From Streptomyces pactum (GTDB lineage: Bacteria; Actinomycetota; Actinomycetes; Streptomycetales; Streptomycetaceae), in contig NZ_JACYXC010000001.1 in assembly GCF_016031615.1 (NCBI RefSeq), positions 2,356,001-2,420,000 on the forward strand: DNA of 64,000 nucleotides. The letters are read 5' to 3'. Both the position numbers and the translations under genes were made by a program. Positions 33,038-40,962 of this stretch are shown one piece after another. Positions within the stretch are counted from its first letter, which is position 1; each line of letters starts with the position of its first letter. Below the pieces are notes generated by a model. It was not told the origin of the DNA. It ran no database searches and saw nothing but the letters and a program-made list of their open reading frames with translations.

Positions 33038-33657
33038 GGTCGTGCTCCTCTTTCGACCCTTGCCGGGCCGGGTCCGTCTGGTGTGTAGGTGGGGGTGTAG
33101 AGAGCCGTATCCGCCGGTTCCTCAACCGGTCTCCCTTCCGGGTCGGCGATCCAGGCGTGCAGCCGTACCGGGTCGATGGCTACGCCGTGCCGCCATTCGG
33201 CGCGGCGACGGACCGCCGTCAGCAGAAGTGCGGCAGCAGCAGAGTCCTCCAGACATGCCCAGCGCATCGGCAACAGCCGTGCAGCCCGGCGAACCGCGCG
33301 CACAGCGTAGCGGGCTTGAGACGCTGTGGCCGGTGGCAAATCGCGCCCCGTACAGGCGAGCCGCACGAGCCGCGAGAACCTGTTCCGGCGTGGACCGGCT
33401 GCCCGTACCGCGGCGGTGGCGAACACGACCGGAACGGCCGCGATCCACCATCTCATCGGTATGGGAGCGGGCTCCGGAAGTACGGCCTGCTGTTCGAATG
33501 TCCCCCACGAAAGGGATGCCTCGGGAAGCCTTACGACCATCTCCCCCATGGCTGCGGCCTCGTCCGAAGCGGGGCGCAACTCGGTCCGGCCCGTGTCGTA
33601 GTCGATCAGGACACAGGCATGGGCAGCACGGGCGATGACAGTGTTTGTTCGGCTCAC
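33034..33657 (-). CDS. Lasso peptide leader peptidase (B protein) with short N-terminal domain
   Basis: 207 aa. The C-terminal half is the transglutaminase-like B2 peptidase: catalytic Cys in RWACLEDSAAA, His in PVRLHAWIADPEG with the following Asp, and the Trp/His-rich loop RRRAEWRHGVAI. The first 70 residues include ARAAHACVLIDYDTGRTELR, which resembles the strand region of a PqqD-like leader-binding domain but is short. A predicted membrane-like WWIAAVPVVFATAA lies between. No separate B1 gene is seen. GTG 33657 overlaps the cyclase stop. Confidence 0.88.
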   Translation of the reverse strand: MSRTNTVIARAAHACVLIDYDTGRTELRPASDEAAAMGEMVVRLPEASLSWGTFEQQAVLPEPAPIPMRWWIAAVPVVFATAAVRAAGPRRNRFSRLVRLACTGRDLPPATASQARYAVRAVRRAARLLPMRWACLEDSAAAALLLTAVRRRAEWRHGVAIDPVRLHAWIADPEGRPVEEPADTALYTPTYTPDGPGPARVERGARP

Positions 33658-35357
33658 GGAGCACCCGCCGGGGCTGCCGGGGTCTGCGTCCACACGGTCC
33701 CGGGTGCGCGCTCGACTGCCTCTAGCCATGCTTCGGCAGAGACAGCGGCCAGCAACGGGGGCCAGACCGTTTGTGCACCGAGCGCCGCCGCGTGTATCGC
33801 AGCACGGAGTGGCACGGGATTGACGATGCCAAGGGCCGCCAGGCGCCCGTCCGCCAGTCCGATCACGCGCCGCAGGTTGACGCGTAGTCCCTGGTGGAAG
33901 TCGCCGACGAACAGCCCCTTGGCGGCCCGCTTGCGATGCGCCTCGGGCAGCAGATCCGCGAAGGTGCCCGCAAGCATCGGCTTGTACCGGCGCGCCGAGT
34001 ACCGCTGCTCGACGGGGGCCGAGACCACAGCATCCAGTACGGCCCCGTCGAAGTACGGGTTGTGCAGCGCCACACCGAGCGCATCCGCGAGCTGTATTTC
34101 GGCGAACGCCGACCGCGCCACGGTCCGCAGCGACGTGACGAACGCCGTATCGGGGTCGGTGCCTGCGGGAGTGTGCACCTCCGGTACGGGGACGTTGAGC
34201 CACGCGGGACGGGGCCGTACCGAGCGTCCGATGTGGGCCGCGTTGCCCCGGAGGGCAGCAGTGATCAGCGGAAGCGGGCTCTGCCGACGTAACCGCGCCC
34301 AGTCCATGGCGTCCCCGAGCATCCGCAACCAGTGTCCTCGGCACGCGAGACGTGCAAGGTGGGTCGGGGCAGACAGGAACAGATTGTCCCCACCGTCTCC
34401 GGTCAGGTGGCAGACAGAACCCGCGGCGGCCATCACCCTGAGCTGACCGGAGAACATCGACCACACGGGCGTGGACGGAGCCGGCTCGTCCGTTGCGGGC
34501 AGCACCGCATCCGTCGCGGAGAACGGCAGATGCCGAACACCGAGCGGGAACAACATACGGGCCAGTCCTGGAACGGCGAGCGCCCGGGCGTATTCCACAT
34601 CTCCGCCGTCGGTCACGCCGATGGGGTGGAGCGTCACGCCCGTGATGGGCCCGTACCGCGCAGCGAGCAACGTCACCGTAGTGGAGTCCATCCCTGCGAG
34701 ATCCGTGGTCGCCAACACCCCTTCCACTCGCACTCGGACCCCCTCCCCGAGCGCGCGCCGAAGTGCCACGGACGCTCTGTCAGGGGTCCGTCTCGCCGGA
34801 CTCCACCACGGCGACAGCGACATTCCACCCTCGGCGCCGAGCGTCAGCAGATGCCCGGCGGGTACAGGCGAAACGCCCGCCCATGCGCTACGGCCCGGGG
34901 CGGGCGCGTACTTCTCCCGCAGGTACGTAGCAAGCCATTCGACATCCACGTTCCCCCCGGCGAGCGGGGACAGCCCGTAGGAGCTGGACCCCCATACCAC
35001 CCCGCCGGGGGTGCTCACCGTATAGAGCGGGGACGATGCCGCCGTATCGGCGAGCACTTCCACGCCACCCCGCACACGCGTACGCACCACCGTGTGCGAG
35101 CCCGCCCACGAACTGGCCACCGTCGCCAGATCGGGGCACGACAAGGCACGGGCGAGATCCCGTTCGGAAGCCGAGCACGGGCCGAGAGCGGCGATCCGTG
35201 CGTTGCCGAGTTCCACGGTCCGTATGTGTGCCGGTTCCCAGTCACCACAGACCCACAGGGCGGGGTCACGCCAGAGCAGCCGTGCGCCTACAGGGGTCGC
35301 GGCGGTTCGGCTGCCTGGTGCGCATCCGCCGTACCACCGCGCTGTGCGTTCTGCCAT
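33654..35357 (-). CDS. Lasso peptide macrolactam synthetase (C protein, AsnB-like)
   Basis: 567 aa. Seen: N-terminal degenerate glutamine-amidotransferase-like domain without the Cys2 nucleophile, then the ATP-pyrophosphatase site TTDLAGMDSTTVTLLAA (about residue 215; usual SGGxDSS changed to AGMDSTT) and SVCHLTGDGGDNLF (about 320) for the second ATP contact. RRYKPMLAGTF and HRKRAAKGLF are late conserved blocks. Known: C adenylates the ring Asp/Glu and closes the isopeptide bond. ATG at 35357. It follows the precursor after a strong hairpin. Confidence 0.92.
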   Translation of the reverse strand: MAERTARWYGGCAPGSRTAATPVGARLLWRDPALWVCGDWEPAHIRTVELGNARIAALGPCSASERDLARALSCPDLATVASSWAGSHTVVRTRVRGGVEVLADTAASSPLYTVSTPGGVVWGSSSYGLSPLAGGNVDVEWLATYLREKYAPAPGRSAWAGVSPVPAGHLLTLGAEGGMSLSPWWSPARRTPDRASVALRRALGEGVRVRVEGVLATTDLAGMDSTTVTLLAARYGPITGVTLHPIGVTDGGDVEYARALAVPGLARMLFPLGVRHLPFSATDAVLPATDEPAPSTPVWSMFSGQLRVMAAAGSVCHLTGDGGDNLFLSAPTHLARLACRGHWLRMLGDAMDWARLRRQSPLPLITAALRGNAAHIGRSVRPRPAWLNVPVPEVHTPAGTDPDTAFVTSLRTVARSAFAEIQLADALGVALHNPYFDGAVLDAVVSAPVEQRYSARRYKPMLAGTFADLLPEAHRKRAAKGLFVGDFHQGLRVNLRRVIGLADGRLAALGIVNPVPLRAAIHAAALGAQTVWPPLLAAVSAEAWLEAVERAPGTVWTQTPAAPAGAP

Positions 35358-35386
35358 CTCAACACCTCATCCGTACCCGAGCCGGA

Positions 35387-35422
35387 GCGGCCCCCGTGGG
35401 ATTTACTCCCGCCAGGGGCCGC
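35387..35422 (-). terminator. Hairpin between lasso precursor and cyclase genes
   Basis: GCGGCCCC pairs with GGGGCCGC, with an inner GGGA/TCCC stem and a GTAAA loop. It starts about ten bases after the precursor stop. No T-run follows, so it more likely slows polymerase or protects the precursor mRNA 3' end than stops transcription fully. Confidence 0.65.
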
Positions 35423-35432
35423 CTTGATGCGA

Positions 35433-35579
35433 TCAGTCGTACGGGGTCTGCTTCGACTCAGTGCTGTCCTGGTCGCTACCACGCGTCAGCGTGGCAGCGT
35501 CGCCCAGGACGATGACCGAAGGACCGGCAAGGGGATCTGCATCCCTTGCCGTTTCCTCAGCGGTGTGCCGCTGCGACAT
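35433..35579 (-). CDS. Lasso peptide precursor (A), core GSDQDSTESKQTPYD predicted
   Basis: 48 aa, not long enough for ordinary gene callers. ATG at 35579 has a perfect AAAGGAGG ribosome site. The leader begins MSQRHTAEETARD, contains LAGPSVIVLGDAATLTR and ends with Thr at -2 and Arg at -1, the usual lasso recognition pattern. The core starts with Gly1; Glu8 gives an eight-residue ring; the tail is SKQTPYD with Lys10. Gly1-Glu8-Lys10 matches the arrangement in albusnodin as I recall it. The next genes are cyclase, peptidase and acetyltransferase. Confidence 0.88.
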   Translation of the reverse strand: MSQRHTAEETARDADPLAGPSVIVLGDAATLTRGSDQDSTESKQTPYD

Positions 35580-35693
35580 GCGTTGTTCCTCCTTTCCATA
35601 TCAGACGGGCCAAATGCACCCCTCAGCACCGTGGAAGTGCGCAACTGCGTGCGAGGGGACAACTGGGCAGGGGCCTTACGCGGAACACGGAAA

Positions 35694-35930
35694 TCAGCGA
35701 CGGGAGACCGTGACGCGACGTTTGATGGTGACGGCCACGTAGTCGCCGACGGTGCACGAGGTCCGGTCGGTGAAGACGATGTGCTTGCCGCCGCTGGTGG
35801 TGAACAGGTCCCGCACCTCGCGGAACTCCCCGTCCCACTCCACCAGGTCCGTTCGCCTCACTTCCCTGGCCGTGACCGTGCTCCTCACGCGGACGGCATT
35901 GCCGGGCGGGTCACCGGTAGGGATCGGCAT
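35694..35930 (-). CDS. Small hypothetical protein (78 aa)
   Basis: From the ATG at 35930. Predicted beta-rich: VRVRSTVTAREVRRTDLVEW, GEFREVRDLFTTSGGKHIVF, TVGDYVAVTIKRRVTVSRR, with alternating charged and hydrophobic residues typical of a small barrel. It overlaps the end of the upstream 42-aa gene. No family recognised. Part of a leftward run of small genes leading into the lasso operon. Confidence 0.65.
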   Translation of the reverse strand: MPIPTGDPPGNAVRVRSTVTAREVRRTDLVEWDGEFREVRDLFTTSGGKHIVFTDRTSCTVGDYVAVTIKRRVTVSRR

Positions 35931-36039
35931 ACCAGAACCCCCAGACGACCAGCACCACCAAAGAAGCGCACAGCGCCCAGAACGCACCGGCGCGGATGAC
36001 GCGGACCGCGAACAGCGCGCGGTTTCGCAAGGTGTCCAC
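35911..36039 (-). CDS. 42-aa single-pass membrane peptide
   Basis: GTG at 36039 follows AGGAGAAAG. A short basic start (MDTLRNRALFAVRVIRAG) is followed by one hydrophobic helix (FWALCASLVVLVVWGFW). It overlaps the next gene by 20 bases, supporting translation of both. Unknown role. Confidence 0.55.
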   Translation of the reverse strand: MDTLRNRALFAVRVIRAGAFWALCASLVVLVVWGFWYADPYR

Positions 36040-36053
36040 CTGTCTTTCTCCTG

Positions 36054-36239
36054 TCACCACCATCTGATGGGCGTCTTCTGTCCGCCGCTGCATTCGGGAC
36101 ACGGGACGGTGCGCTCCCACGTGCACGTCTCGCAACCGGCGAATCCGGCGCAGTCCGGGCACCACACAGTCCGATGACCGGTACACCAGCCGCAGTGCGC
36201 GGCGGGCCGGTCCTCCGGCTCGCGGGGTGGCCGGTTCAT
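36054..36239 (-). CDS. Zinc-ribbon (DnaJ-type CxxC) small protein
   Basis: 61 aa. Four CxxC pairs (CGWC, CPDC, CETC, CPEC) separated by 9-14 residues, as in the DnaJ zinc domain. The ATG at 36239 overlaps the stop of the 149-aa gene. Such orphan zinc ribbons are frequent in actinobacterial mobile DNA; function unknown. Confidence 0.65.
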   Translation of the reverse strand: MNRPPREPEDRPAAHCGWCTGHRTVWCPDCAGFAGCETCTWERTVPCPECSGGQKTPIRWW

Positions 36240-36685
36240 TGGCGGCGCGTCACCAGCTGCACCTGGTGGCGGTTCACCGCGATCCGGAACTCCAGCCGTT
36301 CCCGCTCGGTGGATTCGCGGTAGACCGTCGTGTCCCACAGCTCCCCACCGTCCGCGGGCGCCAGTGTCAGCGCGCCTCTCTCGCTGTCCCACCCGACCAC
36401 CTTCCCGACATCCATCGTGCGCGTGTCGGTCACCAGCACTCCGGGGGCGGGCACGGGGCGGAGCCGTTGCCCTTCCGACTCCAGCCCCTTGGCGATCAGG
36501 TCGGCGAGCCGCCGGGTGTCGGCGACCGTGGCGCTGCCCAACTCGATCCGGGGCGTGGGCGAGGCGTACGCGATGCTCCGCCCGGTCGCCAGGTACGGCA
36601 GCGCGACCCCGGCCGTGGCGACCACACGCCGTATCCGTGCCTCGGCTGCCCTGGCTTCGCACACAGCGTCTTCCCACGTGGTCAT
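36236..36685 (-). CDS. Hypothetical protein (149 aa), first gene of the small-gene run
   Basis: ATG at 36685 after GGAGGGG. The N-terminus is helical (WEDAVCEARAAEARIRRVV), the middle has ELGSATVADTRRLADLIAKG, and the end is beta-rich with LWDTTVYRESTERERLEFRI. No signal or membrane segment. It is divergent from the XRE/TPR regulator and probably under its control. Family not recognised. Confidence 0.65.
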   Translation of the reverse strand: MTTWEDAVCEARAAEARIRRVVATAGVALPYLATGRSIAYASPTPRIELGSATVADTRRLADLIAKGLESEGQRLRPVPAPGVLVTDTRTMDVGKVVGWDSERGALTLAPADGGELWDTTVYRESTERERLEFRIAVNRHQVQLVTRRQ

Positions 36686-36772
36686 GGGCCCCTCCCTGAG
36701 CGGGTGATCCTTCCTCGCACTAGGCAACCGCGTGACTACGGAGCGCGCTACGGTTGAGGTGGCAGCGGAAGT

Positions 36773-36790
36773 TAAAAGCGCTAAAAGCGG
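36773..36790. promoter_or_regulatory. Tandem TAAAAGCG boxes in the divergent promoter
   Basis: TTAAAAGCG and CTAAAAGCGG lie nine bases apart, about 20 bases before the regulator's GTG. They are AT-rich against a GC-rich background and are candidate sites for the XRE-family protein. Confidence 0.5.
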
Positions 36791-36808
36791 CGAGAGTTGG
36801 GGGGCACC

Positions 36809-38152
36809 GTGCCCGAGCCGAACCAGGACCTCCAGCGCCTTCTCACGGAAACGGGCTGGACACAGCGTCAGTTTGCGCAGAGCGTGAACCGTGTCGCCAC
36901 CGAGCGCGCGACTCCCCGGACGTACAGCGGGCCCACCGTGGCTCAGTGGCTGCGTGGGCACACCCCACGAGTGGATGCGCGCCCCCTGATCCTTGAAGCT
37001 CTGTCCCGCCGGCTCGGGCGACCGGTCATGCACGCCGAGGCGGGATTCCCCGCACCCGCCGATGACTCGAACGGCCATCCGGGCACCAGTACCGTTGAGG
37101 GTCTGGTTGATCTCGGGAGGCAAGACGTGGTGGATCCGTCCCGTAGAAGCATCATCGGCGCGAGTCTGTATTCCGTCGCGCTGACGATTCCGGATTGGCC
37201 CGACGTGGTGGGACGCATGGAAACGGCACAGAAGGGTGCGGTCCTCCGCATAGGGATGCCGGAAGTCCACATGGTCACCGCCATGACGGAGCGCATCTCC
37301 GAACTCGACGACCAGTTCGGCGGGCGACACGCACGGCCCATGGCCGCCGCGTTCCTGGTCAACTCGGTTGCCCCGTACCTGAAGGCCGACGCGCCCGAGT
37401 CCGTACGTAAAGCCATGATGTCGGCAGCGTCCGACCTCTGCTATCTGACGGGGTACATGGCGGTGGACGAAGGGCTGCACGGGCTCGCGCAGCGGTATTA
37501 CCTGAAGGCATTGGAGCTTGCCGGCGCGGCTGAAGACCACTTGACCTACTGCACGACGTTACGTGGCATGAGCGTGCAGGCGGTTGACCTGGGTCACGGC
37601 CAAACTGCCATGCGTTTGGCAGACGCAGCGTCTGCCGCGTCTCCAGCCGCCGGCCCACGCATGCGAGCGTTCCTCGCGGGCCAACAGGCGCACGCTGCCG
37701 CGCAGACGGGGGACCACGCCCGGGCGTTGAGTTACCTACGCGAAGCCGAGACGGCAATGGACAAGGCCGAGTCCAGAGAGAGGGCGTTCGGCTCCTACGA
37801 CCCGGCTGCGCTCAACTACCACACCAGCCAGGTCCGCTTTGAAATGGGGGACATGCGGGGAGCAGTCCAAGCGATGCAACAGTCGGACAGACTGCGTTAC
37901 GACGTCTACCGGCGGACCCGGGTGAAGGAGCGTTTGATCCTCGCTGAGCGTCAATTGGCCATCGGCCACTTGGAAGCAGCTTGCGCCACCTGGTCCAACG
38001 CGCTGGACGACTATCCCCTTGTCCAGTCCGGACGAGCTGACCAGCGCGTAAAGAAGATGCTGAGTTTGCTACGCCCGCACCTGAAGAACCAGGTTGCACG
38101 CGCACTGTACGACCGGGCCCGAACGGTTGTACCCGTCCGCCTCCAAAGGTGA
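36809..38152 (+). CDS. XRE-family regulator with TPR-like sensor domain
   Basis: 447 aa. Seen: HTH in residues 1-60 (TGWTQRQFAQSVNRVATE, then TVAQWLRGHTPR), a Ser/Thr-rich linker, and a C-terminal array of helical hairpins (for example ALSYLREAETAMDKAESRE) like tetratricopeptide repeats. This layout is common in Streptomyces peptide-responsive or development-linked regulators. GTG at 36809 follows GGGGGG. It is divergent from the run of small genes leading to the lasso operon and is the only regulator near it. Confidence 0.85.
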   Translation: MPEPNQDLQRLLTETGWTQRQFAQSVNRVATERATPRTYSGPTVAQWLRGHTPRVDARPLILEALSRRLGRPVMHAEAGFPAPADDSNGHPGTSTVEGLVDLGRQDVVDPSRRSIIGASLYSVALTIPDWPDVVGRMETAQKGAVLRIGMPEVHMVTAMTERISELDDQFGGRHARPMAAAFLVNSVAPYLKADAPESVRKAMMSAASDLCYLTGYMAVDEGLHGLAQRYYLKALELAGAAEDHLTYCTTLRGMSVQAVDLGHGQTAMRLADAASAASPAAGPRMRAFLAGQQAHAAAQTGDHARALSYLREAETAMDKAESRERAFGSYDPAALNYHTSQVRFEMGDMRGAVQAMQQSDRLRYDVYRRTRVKERLILAERQLAIGHLEAACATWSNALDDYPLVQSGRADQRVKKMLSLLRPHLKNQVARALYDRARTVVPVRLQR

Positions 38153-38770
38153 CGGCCGCCCACCGTTAAGGAGTTATATGGACGACGCACTCCCCGTCTT
38201 GCGTCAACACGGGGACCGGCCAGGTACGGAATCGAACTAGGGCATTCACACTCAGGCCCGCCGAGCGGCGACACATCGAAGAATACGCCCGGACACCCGG
38301 CCGTTCGGCGCGCTTGGCAGGGACACAGGTCCACCCCTCTTACACGTGGTGATGGGCCTTACAGCGGCATCGCCACGTTGCGTGCACCCCTGCCCCACAG
38401 GACAGCGACTTGAGACATGACACATTCCATGACGCGTTTCGCCGCATTCTCGATGGAGACCCGCCAGGGAATTGCATGTGGGATGATAATATTGATTTGA
38501 ATCAATGCGCCATCCGAGTGAATGCGCGTGTCGTTCACCTCTTTCCGGGAATCACCCGAATGCGCTCACCAAGACGATTGAGCATACAGCCTCCAGGCAA
38601 CGACAGCATTCATTCGGTCAAGTCGCCCGCCCGGCCGATGCGGCCTGACCATCGCTGCGACACAGCATCGTAGCGCGATTACTTACCACAGAAACCATTT
38701 CCTTGCTTTTGGCCTAGCGACCTAGCACGTCTGCACCGGAACAGCCCCGACAACCGCAAAGGAAACCATC
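38153..38770. other. Low-GC intergenic stretch with an AT palindrome
   Basis: ATTGATTTGAATCAAT at 38491-38506 is a perfect palindrome apart from its TG centre, strikingly AT-rich here. A frame from 38410 to 38673 exists but its composition is not protein-like and it has no ribosome site. A sequence resembling a tRNA T-loop (TTCGATTCC, minus strand, near 38228) does not fold. Confidence 0.55.
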
Positions 38771-39166
38771 ATGCCAGAAGTCGAGGAAGCCGAACGTCCG
38801 CCATTCCAGGCGAACCATCTCATGCTACGCACGGTCCGGTTCCCGGAACAGTACGGCACCAGTCAGAACGACATGATCATGGAGAAGGAGATCGCATTCA
38901 GCCCTCCTCTCGCCAACACCAAGAACGGTTTCACCGTCGAGGCTGTCCTGAAAGGCTTCAGTCTGGAGTACGGCATCGATGGCAGGCGCGGCGAATACGC
39001 CCTGGGCAAGGAAGAGGTGCGGGCAGAGATCACAGACGTCCGGGCCGATTCCGCCACGGTCAGGGTGATCGCACGCCTGCGTCCGAGGGACGCGGGTAAC
39101 GCATTCACCTTCTGGGCCACTGCGCAAGTCCTCGTCATCGCTGCCGTGGCAACGGCCAGTAGCTGA
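38771..39166 (+). CDS. Hypothetical protein (131 aa)
   Basis: ATG at 38771 after AAAGGAAA. Soluble, beta-rich: HLMLRTVRFPEQYGTSQNDM, KNGFTVEAVLKGFSLEYG, EEVRAEITDVRADSATVRVI, ending in a hydrophobic strand (FWATAQVLVIAAVAT). It looks like a single-domain beta sandwich. The family is not recognised. It is the last gene of the island, before the second 117-bp repeat. Confidence 0.65.
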   Translation: MPEVEEAERPPFQANHLMLRTVRFPEQYGTSQNDMIMEKEIAFSPPLANTKNGFTVEAVLKGFSLEYGIDGRRGEYALGKEEVRAEITDVRADSATVRVIARLRPRDAGNAFTFWATAQVLVIAAVATASS

Positions 39167-39276
39167 CCCTGTCTGGGAGCCTGCGGCTCCGAATCCCGCC
39201 ACCGTGCCCGGCGCTACCTCTGCACCAAGGAGCGGCGGGGCATGGTGGCCAACCTTCGCGTATGAGGCGCACTGCA

Positions 39277-39393
39277 GGTCGTCACCTGAGCCGGCGGGTT
39301 GGTTCGGATGATGTGGGGACTGTACGGCTTCAACCCCGTTCGGCACCCTCAGGGGTGGCCACTGGTGGGGGTGCAGGGTTCGCACTCTGCCTC
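39277..39393. repeat. 117-bp structured direct repeat, copy 2
   Basis: Partner of 31881-31997, separated by 7.3 kb. The inner hairpin is CACCC-TCAG-GGGTG; the outer stem keeps CTGTAC/GTGCAG with a G-T pair but loses the last five pairs. Just beyond, GGTTGAG-N10-CTCAACC (39454-39477) can form a terminator-like hairpin. Confidence 0.75.
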
Positions 39394-39527
39394 CAAACAA
39401 CTGGCCTGGGACACAGCTCGCGCTCGGGCCGTCGTTCCCGCCCGCCTCCTGGGTTGAGCGGCCCCCACCTCAACCGAGCCGGAGTGTGTGTTCCGGGGTG
39501 AAGCGCCTGTGGGCGCGTCCCGCACCG

Positions 39528-40754
39528 TCAGGGCCGCTCGTCGCCGTCCGCAGCCGGGAGACGCCCGGCGAACCGCGCCCCCACCGCCAGGACCGTCAGC
39601 ACCGCGGTGCAGCCGCCCAGCAGCATGACCGTGGACGGGGACGTACGGTCCAGGGCGACGCCTCCGGCGAGCGCGCCGAGGGAGATCGTGGCCTGGAAGG
39701 AGGCGGTGAACAGGACCGATGCCGCTTCCGGGGCGTGCGGCGCGCTCCTGGCGAACCAGGTCTGCGACGCGACCGGCACGGCGCCGTACGCGATGCCCCA
39801 CACGACCAGCAGCACCACCGCGCCCGCCTCCCAGCGGCCCAGTACCGGGAGCAGCAGGGTCGCCGCGGCGATCAGGCCGGCCGCGAGCCCGAGGACGCCG
39901 CGCGGGTGCCGGGCCACCCAGGCGCCGCCCAGAAAGTTGCCGAGGATGCCGGCGGCGCCGTAGAGCAGGAGGAACGCCGTGATCAGCCCGCCGCCGGCGT
40001 GGGTGACCTGCTCCAGGAACGGTGTCACATAGGTGTAGGTGCCGAAGTGGGCCAGCACGATCAGGAACGTCAGCAGGAGGGCGACCCGGGTGGCGGCCCC
40101 CCGGAGCATGCCGCCGAGCACCCGCAGCCCGGTGGCCCGGGCCGGGGGAAGCGGCGGCAGGAACACGAACAGCATGACCAGGACGCCGACCGTCAGGACT
40201 CCCATGACGGTGAAGGCCGTTCGCCATCCGGCGAGGTCTCCGAGGAGGGTGCCGGCCGGCACGCCGAGGACGGACCCCAGCGGGACGGCGGAGAAGATCA
40301 CCGCGGTCGCCCTGCCCACCGAGGCCGGCTCCACCAGGCGTTCGGCCAGCCCCGCACCGATCGACCAGAAGCCGCCGATCGTGATCCCGACCATGATCCG
40401 GGAGATCAGGACGAGCCAGTAGTCGCTCGCCGCCGCGGCGAGGAAGTTCGCCAGCGCCAGCAGGAGCATGAGGACGCAGAGCACCGGACGGCGGTCGAAG
40501 CGGGCCGTGGCCGTGGTGACCAGCGGCGCGGCGACCGCCGCCAGGAAGCCGGGCATCGTCATCATCAGCCCGGCCATCCCGTCCGAGACGGTGAAGTCGG
40601 AACCGATGGACGTCAGCAGGCCGATCGGCAGGATCTCGGTGGTGACGATCGCGAAGATGCCCAGCATCACCGAGAACACGGCGGGCCACCCGGCGAGCGG
40701 GGGCCGGCTGGGCAGGGGGTGGCCGCTGATGGCGGAGGTGGCGGTGGCCGGCAT
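39528..40754 (-). CDS. MFS drug/metabolite exporter (DHA1-like)
   Basis: 408 aa with 12 membrane helices. Seen: the loop 2-3 region SDGMAGLMMTMPGFLAAVAAP followed by FDRRPVL, and VPLGSVLGVPAGTLLGDLAGWR, which is motif C (antiporter motif G-x-x-x-G-P/V-x-x-G-G in relaxed form). Relatives include sugar- and chloramphenicol-exporting AraJ/CmlR types. ATG at 40754. It is divergent from the quinone oxidoreductase with a 208-base gap. Substrate unknown. Confidence 0.9.
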   Translation of the reverse strand: MPATATSAISGHPLPSRPPLAGWPAVFSVMLGIFAIVTTEILPIGLLTSIGSDFTVSDGMAGLMMTMPGFLAAVAAPLVTTATARFDRRPVLCVLMLLLALANFLAAAASDYWLVLISRIMVGITIGGFWSIGAGLAERLVEPASVGRATAVIFSAVPLGSVLGVPAGTLLGDLAGWRTAFTVMGVLTVGVLVMLFVFLPPLPPARATGLRVLGGMLRGAATRVALLLTFLIVLAHFGTYTYVTPFLEQVTHAGGGLITAFLLLYGAAGILGNFLGGAWVARHPRGVLGLAAGLIAAATLLLPVLGRWEAGAVVLLVVWGIAYGAVPVASQTWFARSAPHAPEAASVLFTASFQATISLGALAGGVALDRTSPSTVMLLGGCTAVLTVLAVGARFAGRLPAADGDERP

Positions 40755-40962
40755 GGTGTTCCGTCCTGTGAAGGGCCGTGCGTTCCGCGATCAGTCCAGC
40801 AGTCCCGTCGCCGGGTGGCTGGCCGGTCCGCGACGTCACCGTTGCCCTTCACGGGTGGTGTCGCCTTTCCGCCGACGGCGGCCGGGAACGGGCGCCCGGG
40901 CAGGTGACGGTCGCGCGAGTGGCGCGTGGAATACCGTGCCCCTGCGGCCGGTTGCGACGGAC

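Noticed and set aside
38215..38240. tRNA-like T-loop on the minus strand (TTCGATTCC)
   Set aside because: The neighbouring bases do not form T or acceptor stems, and no anticodon arm is found.
38410..38673. 87-aa frame in the low-GC gap
   Set aside because: No ribosome site, and composition is not protein-like.
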